DNA of 64,000 bases from Liolophura sinensis. Lineage: Eukaryota; Mollusca; Polyplacophora; Chitonida; Chitonidae. The stretch spans positions 24,373,604 to 24,437,603 of the forward strand of contig NC_088296.1 of assembly GCF_032854445.1 (NCBI RefSeq). The letters run 5' to 3'. This document shows, piece after piece, positions 51,851 to 62,560 of the stretch (its first letter is position 1; each line of letters starts with the position of its first letter). The translations under genes and the position numbers were made by a program. Below the pieces are notes generated by a model that was not told the origin of the DNA, searched no databases, and worked only from the letters and a program-made list of their open reading frames with translations.

Positions 51851-53353
51851 CAGTTTTAAAAGGCGTTTAATAGATGAAGAAAATTTGAAAAAAAAAAATG
51901 ATTGTGTCTGACAGGCACTTCAAAGTGTGCGTTCTTTTTGTTTTCTTTAACTTTTTAGTAGACATTTACACTCTGCAAAGAGTATTATGGACTAATTTGG
52001 TCTGTAAACTTTGTGATTGGCTGGTACTTTCAATTAACAGTATTTTTGAATTTAAGTCAAAAAGATGATCAAAAGTTTGCTATGACGTAATTTTGAGACA
52101 TGTAGATCTCAGGTAAGCAAATGACACCAACGTATACTTACCTCAGCTAATCTACCTTAACTCGCTGTAAAAATGGGTGTAAAATAAAAACGTACAAACC
52201 CTAGCAATTAAACTATTCATGCACTGTTATCAACAGAGCCGAAAATCTTGAAGATCTTACAAGTGAATGTACAGGTCAACCGACTATTCACCTAATACAA
52301 GAAATGAAGACAAATTGCGGATTGCTGAATTTTCTTTGTTTCATTAAAAATACAAACAGTCCTTTTAAATTGGTCTCCTTAAATTAAACACTGGGCAGTT
52401 CACGATATACTGACTTTTTTCTTGCTGTTTGTAGGTTGCGAAAAACCTTATACATGTTATGAGATGATTATTCATTTTATGAAAATGTGTTAGAAAGGGA
52501 CCATTGCAGAAAGGCTATAACATCTTAATTTACTTCTACTGATCCTACAAACATGTTCACATTTTATGAGTTCGAATAAAGACCTAAGCGTGTAAGTCGT
52601 GGTTGACATTTATATGCGGATGGAAATGGGGAGAAGTGTGTTCATTTCACTTCTCAATGTACTGATTTTCAAGTTCGCCTTTTATATTCACTATGTCAAT
52701 GTGTCTGTATATCACGGGCACTCATACACAATGGCGTTTTTTTTCACAGTCGTCAAACTGAAAAGCACTTTTCTTCGCTGTATAATGTCACAATATAGCA
52801 TTTATCCAAGTCAAAAGTTTAAGTAGGTGAACAGTAGATTAAAATAAACTCATGTCGCGTGGATGTTCTATATTCATGGACATGCTTTGGCTTTAATAAC
52901 TTAATAACTTTACACTCAACAAAATACTCAGCAATTCTTATCGAAAAGACCCATATTATGGTTTTAAAACCGTACGTGGTTTTTCTCGGTTTTTTTTTTA
53001 ATTTTGCAGATGGGTGAAATATATTCAGAGGACATTAAGAAGTGAAAGTCATTAGAGTAAGCCCGAGCACTAACTAAAATACTGTGTCTGCCCAAGAACT
53101 AAGGCGGTAAAAGGTCATGAGGTAACGTGGCTTACATCGTCCTTCTACAAGAACTGGTAATAAAATATGCGTCTACCTTCTAAAGATGGTAATTTGAAAT
53201 ATTCACACTTATTATTTGCTGTGTAGAGCATTTTTCTCAGTTGGGGGCCACTGGATTTGGTGCTTAGTACAGGTGTTAAAATACAAAGTGCAGTTGTGCA
53301 GAACACCATCTCGTCAAGTTTTGTCGCCGGCTTCACATCAGTAAATCACGTAC

Positions 53354-53452
53354 CTTATTCTGTAAACTGACATCAGCATCCTTCTCCAGCAGGAAACGAA
53401 CAATATCTACATTGTTTTCCTGAGCTGCATCGTGCAAAGGGGTCCACCCATT
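53354..53452 (-). CDS. Ankyrin-repeat exon ank13
   Basis: 99 nt, phase 0-0. NGWTPLHDAAQENNVDIVRF then LLEKDADVSLQNK, with Asp in place of the turn Gly. Donor gtacgt. Confidence 0.88.
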
Positions 53453-54108
53453 CTGTACAAAGTAAAAATAATGTAATACTTGAACTGCAACTTCAGTAAA
53501 AATGCTAGGAATGACATATTGACTAATAATTAATGGAGCTACACCTGTTAATACAGGTAATACAGGAATGTAAAAATAATAAAAATGTGGGCCATTGTGG
53601 TGGCGTTTAAGACATTTGAAGTGTGCTTTGTACTTGCTGGTTTGGAGTAAGTAAACTAGAGCCTGCTCATTTCTGTTCCCATTGTACTGAATTTCCAATT
53701 CACCTTTTGAAATGACTATGTTTATGTGTTTGTATATCACAGGCACTCATACACAATGGCCTCATTTTCCACGGTCGTCAAATGGAAAAACACTTTTCTT
53801 CGCTGTATAATGTCACCGTATAATATTTATCCAAGTCAAAAGTTTGATTTAGTGAAGAGTAGATGTTAAAAAAAAACTTATGTCAAGCGAATGTTTTTTA
53901 TTCATTGATATGTTTTGGCTTTATTAGCTTAATAACACTATACACAACAAAATACTCAGCAATTATTATATTCTGTGTAGAGCATTTTTCTTAGTTTGGG
54001 CCAGTGGGTTTGGTGCTTAGAATAGATTTTAAAATACAACGTGCTGTTGTCCAGAGGACCATCTCTGGTCAAGTTTTGTGGGTGGCCTAACATTAATGTA
54101 TCACATAC

Positions 54109-54207
54109 CTTATCCTGTACACTGACATCAGCACCCTTCTCCAGCAGGAGACGAACAACATCTACATTGTTTTCCCCAGCTGAAATGTGCAAAGGGGTCC
54201 ACCTATC
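54109..54207 (-). CDS. Ankyrin-repeat exon ank14
   Basis: 99 nt, phase 0-0. DRWTPLHISAGENNVDVVRL then LLEKGADVSVQDK. Donor gtatgt. First of seven units spaced 778-781 bp. Confidence 0.9.
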
Positions 54208-54886
54208 CTGTGCAAAGTAAAAATAATGTAATACTTGAACGGCTACTTCAATAGAAATGCTATTAATGACAAATTGACTTATAATTAATGTAACTACACG
54301 TGTTAATACGGGGAATATAAAAACAATACGAATGTAAGCTTTTTAGGTGGCGTATAAATATAAGCGTTAAGTCCGACATTCCTATAAGGCATTGGAAATG
54401 CGCTTTGTACTTGCTGGGCTGGAATATGTAAACTACAGGGCCTGTTCATTTCTGTTGCCATGCTACTGATTTTCCAGTTCGCTTTTTGTATTCACTATGT
54501 CTATTTATCTGTATATCGCAGTCACACATACACACTGGCCTCATTTCCTACAGTCGTCAAACGGAAAAACACTTTTCTTCGCTGTATAATGTCACCATAT
54601 AATATTTATCCAAGTCAAAAGTTTAATTTAGTGAACAGTAGATTTAAAAAAAAACTTATGTCAAGCGAATGTTTTATATTCATTGATAGGTTTTGGCTTT
54701 AATAGCTTAATAACACTATATACTACAAAATACTCAGCAATTATTATATTCTGTGTAGAGCATTTTTCTTAGTTTGGGCCAGTGGGTTTGGTGCTTAGTA
54801 TAGGTTTTAAAATACAACGTGCAGTTGTCCAGAGGACCATCTCTGGTCAAGTTTTGTGGTTGGCCTAACATTAGTATATCACGTAC

Positions 54887-54988
54887 CTTATCCTGTACAC
54901 TGACATCAGCACCCTTCTCCAGCAGGAAACAAACAACATCTACATTGTTTTCCCTGGCTGCAATGTGCAAAGGGGTCTTCCCATACAA
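54887..54988 (-). CDS. Ankyrin-repeat exon ank15 (102 nt)
   Basis: Phase 0-0 but with one extra codon at the 5' end: LYGKTPLHIAARENNVDVVC then FLLEKGADVSVQDK. Donor gtacgt. The three-base insertion keeps the frame. Confidence 0.88.
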
Positions 54989-55667
54989 CTGTGCAAAGTA
55001 AAAATAATGTATTACTTGAACGGCTACTTCAATAGAAATGCTATTAATGACAAATTGACTAATAATTAATGTAACTACACCAGGTAATACGGGGAATATA
55101 AAAACAATACGAATGTAAGCTTTTTAGGTGGCGTATAAATATAAGCGTTAAGTCCGACATTCCTATAAGGCATTGGAAATGCGCTTTGTACTTTCTGGGT
55201 TGGAATATGAAAACTATAGGGCCTGTTCATTTCTGTTGCCATGCTTCTGATTTTCCAGTTCGCTTTTTGTTATCACTATGTCTATTTATCTGTATATCAC
55301 AGGCACACATACACACTGGCCTCATTTCCTACAGTCGTCAAACGGAAAAACACTTTTCTTCGCTGTATAATGTCACCATATAATATTTATTCAAGACAAA
55401 AGTTTGATTTAGTGAACAGTAGATTTAAAAAAAAACTTATGTCGAGCGAATGTTTTATATTTATTGATACGTTTTGGCTTTAATAGCTTAATAACACTAT
55501 ACACTACAAAATACTCAGCAATTATTATATTCTGTGTAGAGCATTTTTCTTAGTTTGGGCCAGTGGGTTTTGTGCTTAGTATAGGTTTTAAAATACAACG
55601 TGCAGTTGTCCAGAGGACCATCTCTCATCAAATTTTGTGGGTGGCCTAACATTAGTATATCACGTAC

Positions 55668-55766
55668 CTGTTCCTGTACACTGACATCAGCACCCTTCTC
55701 CAGCAGGAAACAAACAACATCTTTTTTGTTTCTCACAGTTGCAACGTGCAAAGGGGTCAACCCATC
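55668..55766 (-). CDS. Ankyrin-repeat exon ank16
   Basis: 99 nt, phase 0-0. DGLTPLHVATVRNKKDVVCF then LLEKGADVSVQEQ. Donor gtacgt. Differs from neighbours mainly at repeat positions 3, 8 and 10-14. Confidence 0.9.
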
Positions 55767-56445
55767 CTGTGCAAAGTAAAAATAATGTAATACTTGAACG
55801 GCTACTTCAATAGAAATGCTATTAATGACAAATTGACTAATAATTAATGTAACTACACGTGTTAATACGGGGAATATAAAAACAATACAAATGTAGGCTT
55901 TTTAGGTGGCGTATAAATATAAGCGTTAAGTCCGAAATTCCTATAAGGCATTGGAAATGTGCTTTGTACTTGCTGGGCTGGAATATGTAAACTACAGGGC
56001 CTGTTCATTTCTGTTGCCATGCTACTGATTTTCCAGTTCGCTTTTTGTTATCACTATGTCTATTTATCTGTATATCACAGGCACACATACACACTGGCCT
56101 CATTTCCCACAGTCGTCAAACGGAAAAACACTTTTCTTCGCTGTATAATGTCACCATATAATATTTATCCAAGTCAAAAGTTTGATTTAGTGAACAGTAG
56201 ATTTAAAAAAAAACGTATGTCAAGCGAATGTTTTATTTTTATTAATATGTTTTGGCTTTAATAGCTTAATAACACTATCCACAACAAAATACTCAGCAAT
56301 TATTATATTCTGTGTAGAGCATTTTTCTTAGTTTGGGCCAGTGGGTTTGGTGCTTAGTATAGGTTTTAAAATACAACGTGCAGTTGTCTAGAGGACCATC
56401 TCTGGTCAAGTTTTGTGGGTGGCCTAACATTAGTATATCACGTAC

Positions 56446-56544
56446 CTTATCCTGTACACTGACATCAACACCCTTCTCCAGCAGGAAACAAACAACATCT
56501 ACATTGTTTTCCCTGACTGCAAAGTGCAAAGGGGTCCACCCATA
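56446..56544 (-). CDS. Ankyrin-repeat exon ank17
   Basis: 99 nt, phase 0-0. YGWTPLHFAVRENNVDVVCF then LLEKGVDVSVQDK. Donor gtacgt. Confidence 0.9.
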
Positions 56545-57223
56545 CTGTGCAAAGTAAAAATAATGTAATACTTGAACGGCTACTTCAATAGAAATGCTAT
56601 TAATGACAAGTTGACTAATAATTAATGTAACTACACGTGTTAATACGGGGAATATAAAAACAATACAAATGTAAGCTATTTTGGTGGCGTAAAAATATAA
56701 GCGTTCAGTCCGACATTCCTATAAGGCATTGGAAATGCGCTTTGTACTTGCTGGGCTGGAATATGTAAACTACAGGGCCTGTTCATTTCTGTTGCCATGC
56801 TACTGATTTTCCAGTTCGCTTTTTGTTATCACTATGTCTATTTATCTGTATATCACAGGCACACATACACACTGGCCTCATTTCCTACAGTCGTCAAACG
56901 GAAAAACACTTTTCCTCGCTGTATAATGTCACCATATAATATTTATCCAAGTCAAAAGTTTGATTTAGTAAACAGTAGATTTAAAAGAAAACTTATTTCA
57001 AGCGAATGTTTTATATTCATTGATAGGTTTTGGCTTTAATAGCTTAATAACACTATACACTACAAAATACTCAGCAATTATTATATTCTGGGTAGAGCAT
57101 TTTTCTTAGTTTGGGCTAGTGGGTTTGGTGCTTAGTATAGGTTTTAAAATACAACGTGCAGTTGTCCAGAGGACCATCTCTCATCAAATTTTGTGGGTGT
57201 CCTAACATTAGTATATCACGTAC

Positions 57224-57322
57224 CTGTTCCTGTACACTGACATCAGCACCCTTCTCCAGTAGGAAACGAACAAAATCTTTATTGTTTTTCACAGTTGCAA
57301 TGTGCAAAGGGGTCCACCCATC
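57224..57322 (-). CDS. Ankyrin-repeat exon ank18
   Basis: 99 nt, phase 0-0. DGWTPLHIATVKNNKDFVRF then LLEKGADVSVQEQ. Donor gtacgt. Confidence 0.9.
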
Positions 57323-58002
57323 CTGTGCAAAGTAAAAATAATGTAATACTTGAACGGCTACTTCAATAGAAATGCTATTAATGACAAATTGACTAATAAT
57401 TAATGTAACTACACCTGTTAATACGGGGAATATAAAAACAATACGAATGTAAGCTTTTTAGGTGGCGTATAAATATAAGCGTTAAGTCCGACATTCCTAT
57501 AAGGCATTGGAAATGCGCTTTGTACTTGCTGGGCTGGAATATGTAAACTACAGGGCCTGTTCATTTCTGTTGCCATGCTACTGATTTTCCAGTTCGCTTT
57601 TTGTATTCACTATGTCCATTTATTTGTATATCACAGTCACACATACACACTGGCCTCATTTCCTACAGTCGTCAAACGGAAAAACACTTTTCTTCGCTGT
57701 ATAATGTCACCATATAATATTTATCCAAGTCAAAAACTTGATTTAGTGAACAGTAGATTTAAAAAAAAAACTTATGTCAAGCGAATGTTTTATATTTATT
57801 AATATATTATGGCTTTAATAGCTTAATAACACTATACACAACAAAATACTCAGCAATTATTATATTCTGTGTAAAGCATTTTTCTTAGTTTGGGCCAGTG
57901 GGTTTGGTGCTTAGTATAGGTTTTAAAATACAACATGCAGTTGTCTTGAGGACCATCTCTGGTCAAGTTTTGTGGGTGGCCTAACATTAGTATATCACGT
58001 TC

Positions 58003-58101
58003 TTTATCCTGTACACTGACATCAGCACCCTTCTCCAGCAGGGAACGAACAAAATCTTTATTGTTTTTCACAGTTGCAATGTGCAAAGGGGTCCACCCAT
58101 C
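58003..58101 (-). pseudogene. Ankyrin exon ank19, splice donor lost
   Basis: The repeat is open (DGWTPLHIATVKNNKDFVRS then LLEKGADVSVQDK), but the exon end AAG|gtacgt has become AAA|gaacgt, removing the GT. ank20 carries the same change, so it was probably spread by duplication or conversion. Confidence 0.8.
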
Positions 58102-58781
58102 CTGTGCAAAGTAAAAATAATGTAATACTTGAACGGCTTCTTCAGTAGAAATGCTATTAATGACAAATTGACTAATAATTAATGTAACTACACCTGTTAA
58201 TACGGGGAATATAAAAACAATACGAATGTAAGCTTTTTAGGTGGCGTATAAATATAAGCGTTAAGTCCGACATTCCTATAAGGCATTGGAAATGCGCTTT
58301 GTACTTGCTGGGCTGGAATATGTAAACTACAGGGCCTGTTCATTTCTGTTGCCATGCTACTGATTTTCCAGTTCGCTTTTTGTATTCACTATGTCCATTT
58401 ATTTGTATATTACGGACACACATACACACTGGCCTCATTTCCTACAGTCGTCAAACGGAAAAAACACTTTTCTTCGCTGTATAATGTCACCATATAATAT
58501 TTATCCAAGTCAAAAACTTGATTTAGGGAACAGTAGATTTTAAAAAAAACTTATGTCAAGCGAATGTTTTATATTCATTAATATATTATGGCTTTAATAG
58601 CTTAATAACACTATACACAACAAAATACTCAGCAATTATTATATTCTGTGTAGAGCATTTTTCTTAGTTTGGGCCAGTGGGTTTGGTGCTTAGTATAGGT
58701 TTTAAAATACAATGTGCAGTTGTCCAGAGGACCATCTCTGGTCAAGTTTTGTGGGTGGCCTAACATTAGTATATCACGTTC

Positions 58782-58880
58782 TTTATCCTGTACACTGACA
58801 TCAGCACCCTTCTCCAGCAGGAAACAAACAACATCTACATTGTTTTCCCTGGCTGCAGTGTGCAAAGGGGTCTTCCCATA
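58782..58880 (-). pseudogene. Ankyrin exon ank20, splice donor lost
   Basis: YGKTPLHTAARENNVDVVCF then LLEKGADVSVQDK, intact, but the donor reads gaacgt as in ank19. A cryptic donor downstream could rescue it; none stood out. Confidence 0.8.
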
Positions 58881-59731
58881 CTGTGCAATGTAAAAATAAT
58901 GTAATACTTGAACGGCTGCTTCAGGAAAAATGCTATTAATTACAAATTGACTAATAATTAATGTAACTACACCTGTTACACGGGGAATATAAAAACAATA
59001 CGAATGTAAGCTTTTTTGGTGGCATAAAAATATAAGCGTTAAGTCCGACATTCCTATAAAGCATTGGAAATGCGCTTTGTACTTGCTGGGCTGGAATATG
59101 TAAACTACAGGGCCTGTTCATTTCTGTTGCCATGCTACTGATTTTCCAGTTCGCTTTTTGTATTCACTATGTCTATTTATCTGTATATCACAGTCACACA
59201 TACACACTGGCCTCATTTCCTACAGTCGTCATACGGAAAAACACTTTCCTTCGCTGTATAATGTCACCATATAATATTTATAATAAAAAAAAAAATGATG
59301 TTTTATATTCATGGATATGTTTTGGCTTTAATAGCTTAATAACCTTGTACACAACAAAATACTCAACAAGTTCGCAGATGGGTGAAATATTTCCAGCTTT
59401 TTTGAAGAAGTCAAAGGCATTAAAATGTGCCCGAGCTCTAACTGTGCCTGCCCAAGAACTAACACGGTAAAATATTAATAAGTAACTTAACTTACATCGC
59501 CTTTCTACAAAAAACAGATAAAGTATGCCTCGTCATTCCAAAGATGGAAGTTTGAAATATTCACACTTATTATATCCTGTGTGGAGCATTTTTCTTAGTT
59601 GGGACCATTGGGTTTTTGGCCTAGTATAGGCCTTGAAATACAAATTGTAGTTGTCACAAAAGTAAACTGCATGACAAAGCACCATCTCCCGTCAAGTTAT
59701 GTGGCCGTCCTCCTGTCAGTATATAACGTAC

Positions 59732-59830
59732 CTCATCCTGTACATTGACATCAGCACCCTTCTCCAGCAGCAAACAAACAACATCTACATTGTTTTTCCA
59801 AGCTGCATAGAGCAAAGGGGTCCACCCATC
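59732..59830 (-). CDS. Ankyrin-repeat exon ank21
   Basis: 99 nt, phase 0-0. DGWTPLLYAAWKNNVDVVCL then LLEKGADVNVQDE. Donor gtacgt intact. Paralogue of ank11 at an offset of 10,726 bp. Confidence 0.9.
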
Positions 59831-61225
59831 CTGTGCAAAGTTAACATAATGTAATACTTGAAAAGCTACTTTAGTAGAAATGTTCTTATTGCCAAAGTCA
59901 CGTATAATGAATCTGATCAAAGGTTTGCTATGACGTTGTTTTTAAGCATGTAGATCTCAGAAAAGGGAATGACACGAAAGTTTACCTACCTCAGCTAATC
60001 TACCTTAACTCGCTATATTAATGGGTGTAAATAAAAAAACTACACACAAGAGCAATTAAACTATTCATTAACTCTTATCAACTAAGCCGAAAATCTTGAA
60101 GATCTTACATGTAAACGTACAGGTCAACCGAATATTCACCTAATAGCGTCTAAAATGTGGACTTTTGAATTTTCTTTCCTTCACGAGCAATGCAAACCAT
60201 CCTTTTAAATTGATCTTACTTAAATTATTAATTGGGAGCTCACGATATACTGACGTGTTTCTTGGTTTTTCAATTTTGCGCAAATCCCTATACATGTTAT
60301 GAGCTGATTTTCATTTTATAAAGATGAGTGAGAAAGCTTTATTTGCAGAAAGGCTATCACGTCTTAATTTTCTTCTACTAATCTATAAAAAAATGTTCAT
60401 ATTTTATGAGTTGGAACAAAGACCTGAGCGTGTAAGGCGTTGTTGACATTTGTATGCGGCTGGAAATGGGCAGAAGCGTGTTCATTTCACTTCTCAATGT
60501 ACTTGGCTTTCCAGTTCACCTTGTGTATTCTCTATGTCGATGTATCTGTATTTCACAGGCACACATACACACTATGCTTTTTTCTACAGCTGTCAAGCGG
60601 AAAAACGCTTTTCTCAAATGTATAACGTGAGAGTGTAACACTTATGTTAATCTACAGTTTGATTTAATGAGCTGAAGTTAAAGATAAACTTAGGTCAAGC
60701 GGCTGTTTTATATTCATGGGTACGATTTGACATTGATAGCTTTTGGCTTTGATAGCCGAATAGGAATATAGACGAAAAATAGTCAGCAATTAATATTGAA
60801 AAGACTCACATTATAAGTTTTAAATCAGTAGATAGATTTTCACTATTTTTTTTAAATTTTGTAGGTCGATGAAATTTTGTCAGGGGTTTTCGAGAAAATG
60901 AAGTCATTAAAATCTGCCCGAGCTCTAAATAAATACTCTGCCTGCTCAAGAACTAACACTCTAAAATATCATTAAATTACGTAAGTTACATCTGCGGACT
61001 ACAGAAAGACGTTATAAAATATGCATCGTTTTTCTAAAGATGGAAGTTTGAATTATATACACTTATATCCTACGTGGAGCAAACTTATTTACTTTCAGAT
61101 TTGGCGCACAGAACAGGTCTTGAAATTCAAGGCTCAATTTACACGTGAGTAAAAGAAGTTAACATTGCACAATCTGCCCTAAACCTCACATCACATCACC
61201 GGCCTCACATCAGTACATCACGTAA

Positions 61226-61324
61226 TACATTCTCTACATTGACATTAGCACCCTTCTCCAGCAAGAAAGGAACAATCTTTAAATTGTTTTCCTGAGCTGC
61301 ATACTGCAAAGGAGTCCGCCCATC
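61226..61324 (-). pseudogene. Ankyrin exon ank22, splice donor lost
   Basis: DGRTPLQYAAQENNLKIVPF then LLEKGANVNVENV. The acceptor is aag and the donor position reads ttacgt. Paralogue of ank12, offset 10,707 bp, which keeps a GT. The repeat also has a Pro inside the helix (KIVPF), suggesting relaxed constraint. Confidence 0.8.
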
Positions 61325-61879
61325 CTTTGCAAAGTAAACATAATGTAATACCTGAAATGCTACTTCAGTAAAAATGCAATGAATGACAAATTCACTAATA
61401 ATTAATGTAGCTACACCTGTTAACACGAGGAATGTAAAAATAATACAAATATAAGCTAATGTGGTGGCGTATAAGACATTTGGGGTGTGCTTTGTACTTA
61501 CTGGCTTGGCGTAAAGTAATATACAGAGCCTGTTCATTTCTGTTCCCAGTGTACTGATTTTCGAGTTCTCCTTTTGAAATGACTATGTCTGTATGTTTGT
61601 ATATCACAGGCACACATACACACTCCATGATGTTATTTTCTACAGTGGTCAAAAGGAAAACCACTTTTCTTCGCTGTATAATGTCACACTGTAAAAATTT
61701 ATCCAAGTTAAAAGTTTAATTTAGTAAACATTAGATTTAAATAAACTCATGCCAAGCGGCTGTTTTATATTGATGGATATGTTTTGGCTATAGTAGTTTA
61801 ATGAACTTGTATCAAAAAATGCTCAGCAATTCTTATCAAAATGACTAATATTATGGTTTTAAAACCCCTCTAAGTACTA

Positions 61880-62560
61880 AGTATGGTGCCAACTACACCA
61901 AGCTAAGTAAACAGCATAGGAGGCGCGTTATTGTTTCTTTCGTCCATTACTGAACAACTGCATCTGCATAATAATCCTTGAGACATCTTATCTGATTTAC
62001 TGTTGGGATAGAGTGAGCGAACAATTTTACCTGTTAAGTCCGAATATCTTGAGATCTATTAAACAATCTTTTGGGTGGAACGCTCTGAAAGTAGCTGGTT
62101 ATCCCTAGACAACCTTCTACAAGTGACAGTTACGTGCTAATCACAAGGACCTTTGGACAGAGAGTCAAGTCTTTGTCAAGTCCTATGAAAATGCCACTGA
62201 ACTAGCAGTCATGTAAGATTTTTCTAATTTATCCATGTTCCAAGTCCTGTTGCCTGATGTTACCTAATGTCCACCGCTCATAGTAGAATGTTCCACTTTA
62301 CATTCTTCTCGCGATATCAAGGATGCAGAGTCATCATGAAAACAATGGATGAGGTCTGGCTTCTCCATAGCATAGGATCGTCTTCATCAAAGAATGCTAC
62401 ATCCATTAAGAAATAATTTGCTTCAGGTTCCATTCAAGTATTCATGGAACGAGTGCATTTTAATGTAGTAGTTTAGCAGTCTTCAATTGTCAAGTGGAAA
62501 AACCCTATGTGATGTCACTGTTTAGAATATGGTCAGAAAGGGCCACTAAAACAGCCACAG
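61880..62560. repeat. Locus-specific repeated element, copy 3 of 3
   Basis: Close match to 51170-51850, as part of the larger 10.7-kb-offset duplication. Confidence 0.75.

Larger units (their letters stand above)
48600..53330. repeat. Segmental duplication, copy 1 (about 10.7-kb offset)
   Basis: The stretch from about 48,600 to 53,330 matches 59,330-64,000: ank11/ank21 offset 10,726; ank12/ank22 offset 10,707; the gatggttctggcttctcc-type segment near 51,640 matches 62,360. Small indels and scattered substitutions separate the copies. Confidence 0.9.
53890..59280 (-). repeat. Tandem array of 778-781 bp exon-intron units
   Basis: Seven ankyrin exons (54109, 54887, 55668, 56446, 57224, 58003, 58782) are spaced 778, 781, 778, 778, 779 and 779 bp. 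Intron and exon are repeated together with very few differences, so the array formed recently or is homogenised by conversion. Plus-strand 80-codon frames in every intron are by-products of this repetition. Two more units of the same type lie at 47236 and 48014. Confidence 0.95.

Noticed and set aside
47587-59470. Recurrent plus-strand frames of about 80 codons in every ankyrin intron unit
   Set aside because: They lie on the strand opposite the exons, have no domain or signal, and are conserved only because whole units were duplicated recently.
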